A stretch of 64,000 nt of DNA, from positions 2,464,636 through 2,528,635 of the forward strand of contig VWZS01000654.1 of the NCBI GenBank assembly GCA_013397075.1, in the 5' to 3' direction. Origin of the DNA: Rhabdornis inornatus (lineage: Eukaryota; Chordata; Aves; Passeriformes; Rhabdornithidae). The position numbers and the translations under genes are program-made. The notes beneath the pieces were generated by a model. The model was not told where the DNA came from. It saw only the letters and a program-made list of their open reading frames with translations, and made no database searches. Of this stretch, positions 1-12,000 are shown one piece after another (within the stretch, counting starts at the first letter, position 1; every line of letters begins with the position of its first letter).

Positions 1-499
1 AAAGGAGCAGAATAGTAGTGACAGTGAGCAGAATATGATAATAACACTTTCCATGTCAAAAATATCTCTACATTGCTGCTGAAATACAGGAAGAAAAAAA
101 TCCCAAAGCCTGTTCTATCTTTTTGATTGATTGATTCCTTCACAAAAATATGTCATTCTCAACTTGCTCTAGCATTTGATCAAAATGTCATTGTTGAGGA
201 ATGTTAAATGACTTGCCAGCACAGTCTCTCTCACCCTGGGCTTTGCATTCAGTTTGGATCATCAAGATTACCTTGTGCCAGCTCACCTTAAGTCACACAA
301 AATAGCACCTCCTTCTCCCAGCCACAGTCTTGGGCTGCTGCAAATGGAATGGAAAGGGAAAGGCTTCTTCAGGCTCTGGAGCACAGAGATTGAAATTGAA
401 TTTGTGCAGTAATCACCTTCACACAGTACAGAAAGACCTGGAGTGACCAAGGTGAAGGGCAGCTAGCACAGTATCTATGAACACACTGGTATTAAAGGA
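1..499. other. Intergenic DNA, no gene seen
   Basis: No exon-like reading frame, tRNA or simple repeat was recognised here. The right part may belong to the CR1 element that I can follow from about position 500, since CR1 similarity fades gradually rather than stopping at a clear edge. Confidence 0.4.
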
Positions 500-997
500 A
501 GGGTAAGAATGCTGGGTGCCCACCTATCAGTGGGGCAGGGAACTTAGTGAGAAGATACAAGGAAAAGACTGATGCACTCATTGCAGTTTTCATCTCAGCT
601 TTTTCACTAGAAGGTTTGTCCTCAGGGCTTCCAGGTCCCTGAGCCTTCTAGTTAGATCAATGGAAGCAAAACAGTACCCATGGCAGAGGAAGAAAGTTAG
701 GCATCATTTAAGCCTCTTGGGCATACACGAGTCCATCGAACTGGGCGGGATGCATCTAAGCTTGCTGGTGATATTGTGATGCCCCACTGCATCATTTGTG
801 AGATGTCATGGCAACTATGGGCACTCCTCAGAGCTGGAAAAGGTAGATGTCACATCATTTTTAGGAAGGGCAAGAAAGTGGATTCAGGGGACTACAGATT
901 AGTCAGTCTCACCTCAGTCTCTAGGAAGATGATGGGGCAAATAGACTCATAATTTCTAAACTAAAAAATAGATGACAAGGAGCCAGCACAACTTTAT
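500..997 (+). repeat. CR1 LINE fragment, 5' part of an interrupted copy
   Basis: This stretch reads as a decayed CR1 ORF2 (endonuclease to reverse-transcriptase linker) on the plus strand. Landmarks are a 'ccaggtccctgag' block near 630, a block near 715-755 that corresponds to the CR1 'cctcctgg..acaagtccat..gggatgca' region, and 'gtcagtctcacctcagtctc' near 903. It breaks off at about 997 where an inverted CR1 begins, and the same element resumes at about 1386. The frame is broken by many stops, so it is a dead fossil. The left edge is uncertain by 100 bases or more. Confidence 0.7.
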
Positions 998-1385
998 CAC
1001 AGAATCATGGAACCATAGAGTGTCCTGGGTCAGAAAGGACCTTAAAGATCATCTAGTTTCACCCCACTGGGACACCTTTCACTGGATCAGGTTGCTCAAA
1101 GTCCTGTCCAATCTGGCCTTGAACACCTCCAGGCATAGGACATCCACAGCTTCTCTGGAAAACTGGTTCCAGTGCCTCACCACTCTCACAGTAAAGACTT
1201 TTTTTCCTAAAATCTAATCTAAGTCTAGTCTCTTTCAATTTAAAGCTATTCCCCTTGTGTTGTCAGTACATGCCCTTGTAAAATAGTCTTGCCCCATCTT
1301 TTCTGTAAGTTCCCTCAACATACAGGAAGGCCACAGTGAGGTCATCCTGAAGCCTTCTTTTTTTGAGGCTTTACCTGTCTTTCCA
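998..1385 (-). repeat. CR1 LINE 3' end inserted into an older CR1
   Basis: The plus strand reads the reverse complement of the CR1 3' terminus, starting 'cacagaatcatggaacca' and running through 'cagaaaggaccttaaagatc' and 'ctggttccagtgcctcacca'. That places the element on the minus strand, truncated at its 5' end near 1385. Plus-strand CR1 of a different ORF2 segment lies on both sides and is colinear across the gap, so this is a younger insertion into an older CR1. Confidence 0.85.
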
Positions 1386-2575
1386 GGTTTAGCAAGTGGA
1401 AATCATACCTGACCTTCCTCACTGCCTTCTGCAAAGAGGTGATGAGTGCTGTGGCCAAGAGAAAGCAAGTGGATGTTGTAGACATTGACTTCAATGAGGT
1501 CTTTGATACAATCTCCCATAGTATCCTTATCACTGAATTTGGAAGATAAGGGTTGTATAAGCAGACAAAATAGTGGGTGGGGAACTGGCTCAACTGGACC
1601 CAAAGAGCTGCAATTAGTGGTGCAAAGTCCAGCTAATGGTCAGTAACTAGTGGGGTCCCTCAGGGGCCAGTAACAGAACCTAACCTGCTTAAAGTCTTCA
1701 GTAACAACCTAGGTGATGGGACAGAGTGCATCCTCAGTAATTTTGTACACAACAAGTTGGAGGAAGCAGTCAATGTTCTGAAGGGCAGGGCTGCCACTCA
1801 GAGAGATCTGGACAAGTTATAGGTTACAAGGAACATCATGAAGCTCCATAAGAGCAAGATACTGCATGTAGAGTGGAAGAGCACCATGTAACGTGACAGG
1901 CTGGGACTCAACCATCTTGGAAGCAGCTCTGGAGAAAGGGATGTGGGGCTCCTTTGTGGAAAAGAAGCTCACCATAAGCCAGCAGCATGTGTTTGCAGCA
2001 GGGGCTGCATCAGGAAAAGGGTCACCAGCAGTGCAAGGGAAGGGATCCATCTTGCTCCATGATTTTAAGACCACATCTAGGACAGTGGGTCCTCTTTTGG
2101 ACTCTAAAGTACAAGATTGGTATTGATATACTGAAGTGAGTCCAGCAGAGACCACAAAGCTGATAAAGGACATGGAGCACAGGCCGTATAAGAAAAGGCT
2201 GAGAAAGCTGGATTTGTTCAGCTTGGAGAAGCTGAAGGGCAGACTGTGCTGCTGTCCACAACTAGCTGATCAGAGAATGATAGAGCTAGAGTCTTCATGA
2301 GGGCACACAGTGATAGGATGGGAGGCAATGGGAGCAAGCTGCAAGGTGGGAGATTCCAGATAAATATTACGGGGAAAAAAATCCCATAAGGATTATCAAA
2401 TACTGATGCAGGATGTGCAGAGATGTGTAGTCTCCATCCCTGGACATGTACAAAATTGTCTGGGCACAGACATGAACAACTTGATCAGTTTTGATCTGTT
2501 TTGAGCAGGGACTAGGACAATTTGAATTCTGAAGATCCCACCCAGGCTAAGACATGATTCTGGAAGTCTGATAGT
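1386..2575 (+). repeat. CR1 LINE, reverse transcriptase to 3' end
   Basis: This continues the plus-strand CR1 that stops at about 997. The match begins near 1393 with 'ggaaatcatacctgacctt'. The RT-domain segment 'gacattgacttcaatgaggt' (about 1480) corresponds to the LDF.KAFDT motif region of CR1, and 'ggggtccctcaggggcc' follows at about 1651. Further on are 'gatctggacaagttat' (about 1806), 'ctgagaaagctgg' (about 2198) and a degraded 3' tail near 2430-2570. Frameshifts and stops show that it is inactive. Short open frames in both strands here are CR1 debris, not genes. Confidence 0.85.
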
Positions 2576-5208
2576 ATTCTTGAGATTGAAAGGGAAAATT
2601 TCTATCTGCTCATATACTGACCATCACAGAGATATGAACATTTCAAGGCAGAGGTAGACTTTATTTTAAAGTCCCTCAACAACAGTTTTGAGAAGTGTTT
2701 CCTGAGTAGTCAGGCAAGCTCTGTGGGCAAAATAAAATCATTTAAATTCGCAATTGTGCAATCTTCCATGTTTTGCTCTCACACCATGCTGTGTGTATCT
2801 TCAGTGTCCTGCAGAGACTTCTGAAAATTAGGAATTGGAAAGTGCATGTTTCCATGTTTCCAGAGTAGAGTATCTTTTGCCTTGAAACAGGACTGCATAA
2901 TTTAGTTTTTGCAAAGCCTTTTGGATTTTTGTTCCCAGGATGGAATGATTACACTTATGCTAAATACAGGCAAACTGGCTGTATTTATCACAAGCAATTT
3001 AAAACTATAGTCACATAAATTGCTTTCACAGGCTTTTTTTTTTTTTTTCTTTTTGTTCCTTGAACAAAACCTCACTGTTCATTAGTTTGTAAATAAAACA
3101 CATCTGGCATCAACAGACCTCACTTATGATTGCCTGTACCATCAGTTCACATGCATTTAGTTGATTTTATCACATGACTCTAGGTAAAGGGAGCCTCAGT
3201 TGGTTTACAGAAGAGTAAAATTAGTGGCTATATATTTCAGACATAAAAAATTATTTTTAAAAAATGCTGTTATTGTGGCCAGCTCTACTTCGTTCTGCCT
3301 AAGAAGAATTCTCCCTTTATGCAGCAATTTTAAGGCTCCATTCTATAGTCACTGAACTATTTGGAGTTTTGCCTGCGCAATGCCACAAGATTAACTTGTT
3401 CTGTGAGTGAACCACAGCAACGTTCCGTAGGACTTTCCCAGATATCCATGAGGAGTAAAACCTCCAGGGCTGAACACAAGAGTCTCTGCAGTTAGTGCAG
3501 TTAGTGAATGGGACAGTTCCACCTGTGTGACCAAGCCCAGGGGGTCACACAGTGCATCACCTCCAACTCCAGTTGTTAAATTAGGAGTATCGAAATTTTC
3601 ACAGCTCCTTCATATTCTTAACCTGGAGTAATTTTATGCCACAAAAATATTTATAAATATAGACTGAAAAAATAATCTCGTTAGTCAGATAAAGGTATTA
3701 CTAACAAGACAATGAACAGGAATCAGTTGTGTATTCTGCAGCTGACAGTCATAGTGGTCTCACTGCATGCTCATTGTAACTTGAGGTAAAATATTGTTTA
3801 TTATTATAGATAATAATTATGTGCAAGACCCAGTTAAACTAACAACATATCAATAGATGACTGAAAATAAATTGTCTTCCTCATTTTCCATGAAATCTGT
3901 AAACATCTTTAAGTGCAACAAATTGTTCAGATGACCAAAACTGTTTTATATACATATTAAGAAATATATACAATCTTCCATATATATTTATTCATTGGCA
4001 AAATCCCAGACTGATGCAATTCATTAAAATACAATTGGGAAATGAAAGCAATAATTTTTATCTAAGTATGTTCTTAAAGGAAGAAGTGGAGAGAGAAATG
4101 CGTTTCTGCCCCTGAGAGTGAGCCAGGCAGAATTATTCCATTCAGTCAATAATTTAGTGAGAAATCTCATCAAAGTCAACAGTAATAGGACTGTGCCTTT
4201 AGTTTTAATTCTTCCTTGAGAGTGACATTTTCATTTGCACAGAGAGACAGGATAAGACTAATGCATTGTTTCAGTCTCATTTAGACTTTACCACACCTCC
4301 ACTTCTCTCTTTACTGAAACAGAATTTACAACTGGTCTTCACCCATCTATGTGAGAATAAGCTTTTTTCCTAATCAGAAATCTACTGTAAGGACAGTTCT
4401 AGAATACATTTACTTATATTAATTAACAAAAGATACAACAAGGTAACACTAAAAGTTTGAAAACACTCCACATTATCTGGAAACAGACTTTTTCCCTGAG
4501 GCCCTAACTTTTCCTTCACTAGTTACCTTGTGCAGGACACAGGGTCTACCTGACTTTTTTCCTCTTTTTTTCTTAAAGTGCCTATATCAGATATGCTGGT
4601 GTAAATACTTTTACATAAAAAAACTAATAATTTCCTCAAAGACGCATAAATCTGTTCAGAGCTGATATGTTCTTCCTGACTATACTTTCAAATCATGCTG
4701 TAACCATATCAACTCTCTTGACAGTGCATTTATAAAGTTTTCCTTCAAACTAAACTTCAGGGAAATGGATTTTGAATTAAAGTAAGAAAAGGGAGAAAAT
4801 TAATTTAAGGCTTCTGATGTAGGTAGAAATATACATTACTACAAGAAGACTTTTCACCATTGAGAGCTGGATTTTTTTTAGTAATCTAAATATTATTTGT
4901 ATGCATTTGATTGACTTACAGGAAAATATAAATTTTATGGATGTGATTTATTTCCAAGTCTACTCAAATGCAATGCTTTGTAGCAATATGTGGTATAAAA
5001 CTTATTTTAACAGGTGTGAGTTATTGTCTATACATCAAGACTGAACAAGTAGCAGTAACTGGCACAATAATAACAAACTTGACTTTGCAACCACTATGCA
5101 GTGCAGGGCCTCTCTCAGGTAATGCTGTGGTGGTAAAATCCACACCTAATAATTTAGCACTCTTCCAAAAATTTCCCATCACTTGTGAGAAAGGATCTAA
5201 TTTTTGAA
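2576..5208. other. Intergenic DNA, nothing recognised
   Basis: AT-rich unique-looking sequence with a poly-T run near 3034-3048. No reading frame shows codon structure or domain similarity I recognise, and there are no splice-flanked exon candidates. It lies downstream (3') of MTNR1B. Confidence 0.5.
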
Positions 5209-5432
5209 CACTTCTCTCTATGACAGTGCTGAAACACTGGCATGTGTTGCCTGGAGAAGCTGTGGATGCCTCATCCCTGGGAATGTTCAAGTCCAGGCTG
5301 GATGGGGCTTTGAGCAACCTGGAATAGTGGAAGGTGTCCCTGACCAGGTCAGAGTAGCTGAAATGAGATGATCTTTCTACTCCCTTCCAACCCAGGACAT
5401 TCCATCACTCAGTGATTCTATTCAATTACTTG
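5209..5432 (+). repeat. CR1 LINE 3' end
   Basis: Typical CR1 terminal segment on the plus strand: 'gaagctgtggatgcctcatc' (about 5259), 'gctttgagcaacctgg' (about 5308), 'tggaaggtgtccctga' and 'cccttccaacccaggacatt'. It ends in the CR1 tail near 5430. About 220 bp survive, so the copy is strongly 5' truncated. Confidence 0.9.
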
Positions 5433-5814
5433 TGTGAGCTTCATTTAGGATAGTTGGGAACATATCAGAACAAGGATTCTGAAAGTGATATTTAATTTTT
5501 AAAGAGCAGATATAATTTGTAAAATGACTTAATATAAATTTCAAGTCTTCTCCTCATAAGTATTGAGAGAGATAGCAGCTCATTTTTATGGCCAAAGAAA
5601 TGGTTCCAACATTTAAATTCATTTTATGGAGCTAAACCAATAATTTTTGGACTATTCTGACTCATTCCAGTGAGAAATAAACTGAGGTCTATCAATTTAC
5701 TTCTAATTATAATTCACCTATAAGTCAGACAACCAATTTTGACTTTCAAGTCACAATTTTGAGTACTCAGAGAAATCAGAAGAAGCAGGATTGTGAGGAA
5801 TCAAATTTTATATC

Positions 5815-5840
5815 CTTTCCTACTCTTCAGAGTAGGAAAG
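5815..5840. repeat. Perfect inverted repeat (12-bp stem, 2-nt loop)
   Basis: CTTTCCTACTCT at 5815-5826 is followed by TC and then by its exact reverse complement at 5829-5840. The tiny loop makes this a near-perfect 26-bp palindrome that could extrude as a cruciform. No gene is attached to it. Confidence 0.85.
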
Positions 5841-7970
5841 AGACTCTTGAAACTTCTTATTTACTCTGGGGGAAATTTTACATGTAGATATACATGTATA
5901 TTTATTTTGTGTTCCCTATTTTGCTGTGGAAGTCATGAAGAAAGACAATACATATCAAAATTGTCTTAGACTTACAAAATTATTTTTCAGGTAAAATCTA
6001 CTTATTAATGGTCACTACTTTTAGCCACAATATTTTTATTTTCTGCCATGAGGTTATATTTATCCCATCTCTTTATTACCCCTATGCACAAAGTTTTCAG
6101 CTTCTTATCAGCCTACTACTGTATGGGTCTGAGGGTACTGAACTTCTGAGATTATCAGAAATCATGTGAAGAACATGAAAGCAGATAAAATAATAATAAC
6201 ATTTGTTACTTTGCTGTACTTTACATAGTCTTTTGGCAAACTTTTAAAATACTGTGGTTCTTTGATATTTTTCTATCACTCTAGCAACATAAGGGTGATG
6301 TTTAATATATCTTTATGGCTTCAGAGGGAGTATATTTGCTGTACAAATTAATATTACTACAGAAATATTTTTCATAATAGCCAGGTCAGGAAACTCAAAC
6401 TGGAATGTAATAGCAACCTGAATTCCTCACTGTCCCATTTCAATATCTGGCATGGATTTACCAGAGACCTAGCTCCTCTTCCATGAACAGCACTGCTAAG
6501 AAATGCTAAGGGTAATGTGCATTTCAAACCCAATGATAAAGTAAGTTCATTGACTGTGTGCGTGTGCACAGATCTCTAGGCTGATTTAGAGATAGTACAA
6601 CCATATTGTGTAAATTACTATAATGCTCTAGAATATAACCCAAATTGTAATCTGATCTGCACAGTCACTGGAAAAGCAGAAATCCAGTTGGAATTTGAGC
6701 TGAGTTTAAAAATAAAGTGGAAAAGATATTTTTATTTTATGAACTGCAAATATGAAGTGTAGGTAAATTATTTATGGAATTAAGATGACCCATCTTTGCC
6801 TGAAATGTGTGTGTGAGCTACCTGATCTTTGTTGCAGTCAGTGAAGGTACAGCTACCGATCAATAATCAGCTCCCCTGATCAATAAAGATATCTGTTTCA
6901 AAAGAAAAGGAATAATTTCCTAGAACTCTAAGGACTACTATGAGTATTTATAAAATGGATTGTGTGCAAATATCTACACTAGATTCATCCCAAATTAAGC
7001 AAGATAAATCCCTCTCTAGCTATCCAAAAATAGGTATTTGAACTAGTAATCAAAGCTGCTTTTAAAGTCAGTAAAAGGAGACCAGCACCTCCACAAAGCA
7101 ATGGAACTTATCCTTGGATGTGTGTTTATCATCACAGATGGAAGGAAACATATCTCCACTATAGGGAATCTTGAATATTGTTATAGGTTAGACACCAGCA
7201 GTGGGTCTTGTTCAAGATTAGATGTAGACATATGAGTCAAGTATATCAGCTACCATTATAGTCAAAAGGGCATCTTCTTTTGGTCTAGCATCATTTGAAA
7301 TTATCTAGGATATACTGTCTAGTGTCCAATTGCCACTCCAGATGATCACAGGTCATATGCTATAATTTCCAGTCTATCACAAATGTGTAAGATGTGCTAA
7401 AGTGCATCAAATGACATTTTATATAGATATTTTGGTAAATTAATGAAGTTCAATGAAAATTCAATCTTTTCTAAAGGAAAAATATTGTGTAAGGTAAATC
7501 TGTGAAAAATCAACCAATTACATTATCTACCATAAAATTAACCACAAAAGATGAACAGAGTAGACACACTCTATTCCCATTCTCAATGTACATAAGTATG
7601 AAAAACCTGTGAGGAAAGTCTCTAATGTTAGTATTTGCTTTTACACAAATATTCTTCAACGCAGTTTACAAATTGGATTCAAAGACACCATTACTGTCAC
7701 CAGTACATGCACAGAAATGCAATGTTTGGCTTATGTGTGGAAAATAGAGGGTCTGTCTCACCCTCTGTTCAGACACAGAAGGGAGGAAAATACCACTCCA
7801 GAGCCTTGATGAGCTGCTATACTTGTGGACTCACTACCTCTTCTAGGAAACGAATCCTGATCTTGTATAAAGAATGCAAAACTCCCACTGAAGTAAAAAA
7901 ATACCTCATTCATATGTCTGGAAGCAGGATTCAGCTCTCAGAACTAAAACAGCTTGCACCCACCTGCTGC

Positions 7971-7976
7971 TTTAAT
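7971..7976 (-). terminator. MTNR1B: Candidate polyadenylation signal of MTNR1B (ATTAAA)
   Basis: Plus-strand TTTAAT reads ATTAAA on the minus strand, the commonest variant of AATAAA, about 200 bases past the MTNR1B stop. This is a motif match only. The true 3' end may lie further left, since a six-base AT-rich motif is expected by chance in DNA of this composition. Confidence 0.25.
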
Positions 7977-8172
7977 TCTGAAACACATTTTCAATTAATA
8001 TCTTGTATAAATCACAAATCCAGAGCAATGTGCTTTACTATGAAGAGAGTATTCTAGTCATAAAGTGTGATCCAAGTGGAAACTCCCCAAAATAAAGCAG
8101 GAATGACTAGAACATTACAACTATGATCTTGGTTTTCTCCACAAACAAACTCTTGCATTGACTATTACACAT

Positions 8173-9041
8173 TTACAAGGTTTCAGTTTTCATTTGGTTA
8201 TTGTTGTTTAAAGCAGGAGAAGGCTTGCTCTTCTGGCCATCGGTTCCTCCTTTGGATGTGTCCTGGAAGAAAAGCCTTGGCATCCACAGTGACATTAAAA
8301 TTCGTTTATATTCATTCCGAAAATTCTGGTTAAGAAGACCATATATTATTGCATTAAGGCAGCTGTTGAAATAGGCCATTAAGTAACTTATAATGAATAG
8401 CCATTCAGGAACTTTTGGTGCCATTTCTGTAGGATCAATGGCTACAGCCAGTCCAATGGAGTTTAGAGGTGCCCAGCAAAAGGCAAAAATCACAAAAACA
8501 ACAAACATGGTAAGAAAGTTTCTGAAGTCACTTGGCTTCAATCTTGGCTTTGTTTCTGACTTGACTCGTCTTCGAACCTGAAGCACTAAAACCCAAATTC
8601 GAAGGTAGCAGAAGCTGACAATGGTGATAGGGACGATGAAGTGAATGACCACAACAGCTATTGTATAGTAGGAGCTTGCAGTCTGGACAAACGTGCATGA
8701 ATAGATGCGTGGATCATACTTCAAAGAGCCAACAAAAAAATTTGGCACAATTGCAATTACTGTTAGTATCCAGACTAAGGAGACATACAACATTGTATTC
8801 CAACAGCTGTACACTTTGTCATAGGCAAAACTATGACATATGTAGCAATATCTGTTTATTGCAATTGCAGTGATGTTGAAAATAGATCCTATTACACTTA
8901 GTCCCATCACAAAGCCACTCGCTTTACAGTGTGTTTCACCCAGTGTCCATCCATTGTGGAAAATAGCTAAGAGCACCAATGGGTACGGATACAAGGCCAC
9001 CACCAGATCAGCCAAAGCTAGGCTCACCACAAATGCATTAC
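8173..9041 (-). CDS. MTNR1B: Melatonin receptor 1B (Mel1b/MT2), exon 2 (TM2 to C-terminus)
   Basis: Second and last coding exon of a Gi-coupled melatonin receptor of the plasma membrane. It supplies residues 73-361, covering TM2 to TM7 and the tail. The start is set by the acceptor: a pyrimidine tract and CAG at 9042-9044, then GT AAT GCA, which completes the Gly73 codon begun in exon 1. A Met at 9087 in the same frame lies in the intron. Visible class A GPCR marks are Asp84 (2.50), Cys111 and Cys188 (TM3-ECL2 disulfide), NRY at 135-137 in place of DRY, CWAP at 261-264, and NAIIY at 302-306 in place of NPxxY; NRY and NAxxY are melatonin-receptor hallmarks. Asn173, Gln192, His206, Trp262 and Asn266 match the ligand-pocket residues of human MT2 with a shift of two. 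The TAA stop is at 8173-8175. The full protein of 361 residues compares with 362 in human MT2. The short tail and the exon 1 N-terminus favour MTNR1B over MTNR1A, MTNR1C or GPR50. Confidence 0.97.
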
Positions 9042-12000
9042 CTGGAAGGAAAGAAAAATACAGAGGCGTAAGTCTGAAAGCAAACATAGCTGTGAAGAAG
9101 AAGAAAAATGTATTTAACTATTTTGGATGTCTGCAATGCTAAATTATTGGTGATGTCAGCAAGTAGCTGGTTTATAGGACCAACAGGGAAATGATTTTAC
9201 AATGCAACTTGGAACATCACAGAAATATCTGCAGCAACATGATGCTTCAAATCTATTGGTGACTGGATTGTATCCTCTTTGCTCTTTTTATCTCTAATAA
9301 ACATAGCCATCAGCGAGCTGTTACATAAGACCATGTTGAGTTGTTTAAGTGTAGCTAACTCCATGTCTGGATTGATAAAATGGAAAAAAACAAAATCTAA
9401 ATTGTGCCAGGTAGGTAAGCCATTATACCATTCTAACCTATTACTGGAATACTAATGGCATGGCAAGCAGAAAGGAGAAGGATATACAACGACTAGGTCT
9501 ATAGCTAATGGAAGGATGTGTTATTTTATGTATACTCTAAATTGCTGCACAGTACTCTGCAGAATAGATATTTTCTGCATGAATAGCCTACCCATACTGC
9601 AGTTATTTCCTGATTGGATTATCTAAGGAAGAATGAATTTTCTTTGCCACTCTCTGAAGAAAGGCATATTTAATTATACAAAGAAAAGTTCCATTCATTC
9701 AAGAGGAAGTATTCATATTTTCTGCTGATGATATTTAGGGAATATAGGTGATATGGTTGAGCCCTATTGTCTCTCTTTTACCAGGGTCCTTTTCATCAGT
9801 TTGAAATTTCTGACATTGTATCTAAGGGTATTTTTATAAAATAGTGACATAGTAAACTATATTCCTGAAAAATGTTCTTTAGGAACCTCACTCTAGATGA
9901 TAGAGGTACAAATTTTGAATTCTTAGCATTTAGGTAACATAAAATGTATATGCTTTGTATGGTTTTGTGTATGGCTTGCACACTCTTTTTTTCTTTCCCG
10001 GAAGTCGTTCACAGCATGAACTGATATGGAAAAAATCCAAGCAATTTTTTAAATCATGCACGGAACATAATAATTTTTTGAAAAGAGCAGTTAGATGCTC
10101 CATTCTACAAATTCTGAGCTTAATAGTCCTCAACTAACAAAGCGATTCTCCATGTCATATTAAGAATGGCATTAACTGGAAGACATAAAAGCAACAACCA
10201 TGTAGAAATATACTCATCAAAAATGACAGAATTTCACATCTACTCTGTTTGCTCCACTGCTTTACATCTGTAGCTTCCTGAATTAAGGAATGGGGAGCTA
10301 TCTTTCTCCCATATGCTTTAGGGGACCACCATGCTCATCAGAATTTGCACTAGTAAACTTAATGGAAAGCAGGATTATTTATCTGTGCTCTCAGAAACAT
10401 AGTCTATCTCAAGAGTGGGGCACAACTGATTTTAGATAGTTCTTTGTTATATATTTAGTAGCCTGTTTTATATATTTTAAAAAGTTACACAAGTCTTTTC
10501 ATAGCTGCAGCTTTATGATTTATAAGGAAAGATTGAACAACTTAGGGAGATGATTGAGTCATCATTGGGCCACGGTAATTTCAAACAAGCGAAGCAGGAA
10601 GGATATAACCTTCCTGTATTGTTCTTATGATTGTTGTGAATCCAAACAAGCTCCAGTCACAACAAGGAAGTTTCAAAGTAGACAAAGAGGAAAAAAATTA
10701 ATGGCAAGAAGAAGGAAGTGTGGAAACACCTTGCTTTGAGTTTGCCACTGAAGATTGTAAGAAAACATAAAACAAATATTTGTCAGTACTGGCCTAGATA
10801 AAGCTGATCCTTTTGTACAGGAGATGACTGTGAGCCATGTGGAGCCATGTGGTAAATAGGACAAAAAACAAAGCTAACAAAAGAACAGGGGCATCTTTTC
10901 AGAATGCATTTACATCACGGCAGAAAGAATTTCTCTTGTGTTTTTTTTATCACTGTATCTGACATTAGAAGACAGAGAAGTCAGAAGTTGGAAGTTGGAA
11001 GAAAGGAAAGAAGAAAAAAAGACTTTTTTTCTGTTTTAAAGTGTCCTTTGGAGAAAGAGAGAATTCAGTCTAGTGTGTGCACTAAGATTAATCTGAACTC
11101 TAAGGCCTCCCAGCATCAGCTTCTACCCAAAATGTAATCATTCAGTTGAAATAGAGTGGGCATTCAGCTCTTTCAATCACTTTTGGAAATTTACTGTAAA
11201 GTACGTTTAGCAAGATATTTTCAAAGTTTTGAGTGAAATTTAGGACTTCTTGAAAATTCCAGGTGCAATGAATAAATAGAGTGAGCAAGGAACTTGTCAA
11301 AAACATAATTTACTAGTTTACAACTCAGAAGAAAAATGGTCCAATATCTAAAAAGGCCTCAGGTGATTTGTCACTTCTATGGCTTTTTACAGGGTTGGAT
11401 GTTCCCACTGTACACTGCAAAATAAGGTCCAGTGGTATTTTTCTGTCTTTGTGGATGACTGCAGAATTAAGTTTAATGTTTATTACTGCAATGAATAATC
11501 TACAAAGTAGAGAGAAACTTTTCTAATTCATAAAACATAAATAAACAACATTTTGAGAAATCAAAGGTCTTAGACATCTTTTATATGCTTGGAGAAAGTA
11601 ATGTTCCTTGATACACCTAACCCAGGGCTTTTAGAGTGGCCTAAATTACATTTATAACATAACTAAAGAGGTAACTTTTTGCTGCTTGTAACAAAATAGA
11701 AAGCACATAATTTTCACCTAGCTGGAATTATTATCATTGTGTCTGGAATTGATGAACTTCATTCTTAGATTTCAGTTTCATAAGAGAGAGAGAGAGGTAT
11801 ATTCATTTTTTAACCCGGAATGGAAAGACTCTAATTACAAGCAGTAACTACTACATGCCAAATATCTTGCTAGGTATTTAAAAATACACACATCTGTGCT
11901 GTTTTAAACACTGATAGTTGTATGCATAAAAAAAGAAAATAAGTTCTAATATTGACTTTGGGTGCAACAGAACTAGATCAGTATTTCATGAAGCATTCCT

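Larger units (their letters stand above)
5433..8172. other. 3' flank of MTNR1B, including its probable 3' UTR
   Basis: No second gene is seen. The right part should hold the MTNR1B 3' UTR, read leftward from 8172. The first polyadenylation-like hexamer I find there is the variant ATTAAA on the minus strand at 7971-7976, about 200 bases after the stop codon. No canonical AATAAA is seen on the minus strand between it and the stop. A 12-bp perfect inverted repeat lies at 5815-5840. Open frames on the plus strand at 7609-8057 are antisense to this flank and look accidental. Confidence 0.45.

Noticed and set aside
7635..8057. 140-codon plus-strand frame beside exon 2
   Set aside because: Antisense to the receptor's 3' flank, with no recognisable features and an internal shadow frame.
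9042..9087. Upstream Met at 9087 in frame with exon 2
   Set aside because: The codons lie in the pyrimidine tract and acceptor of intron 1. Starting there would remove TM1.
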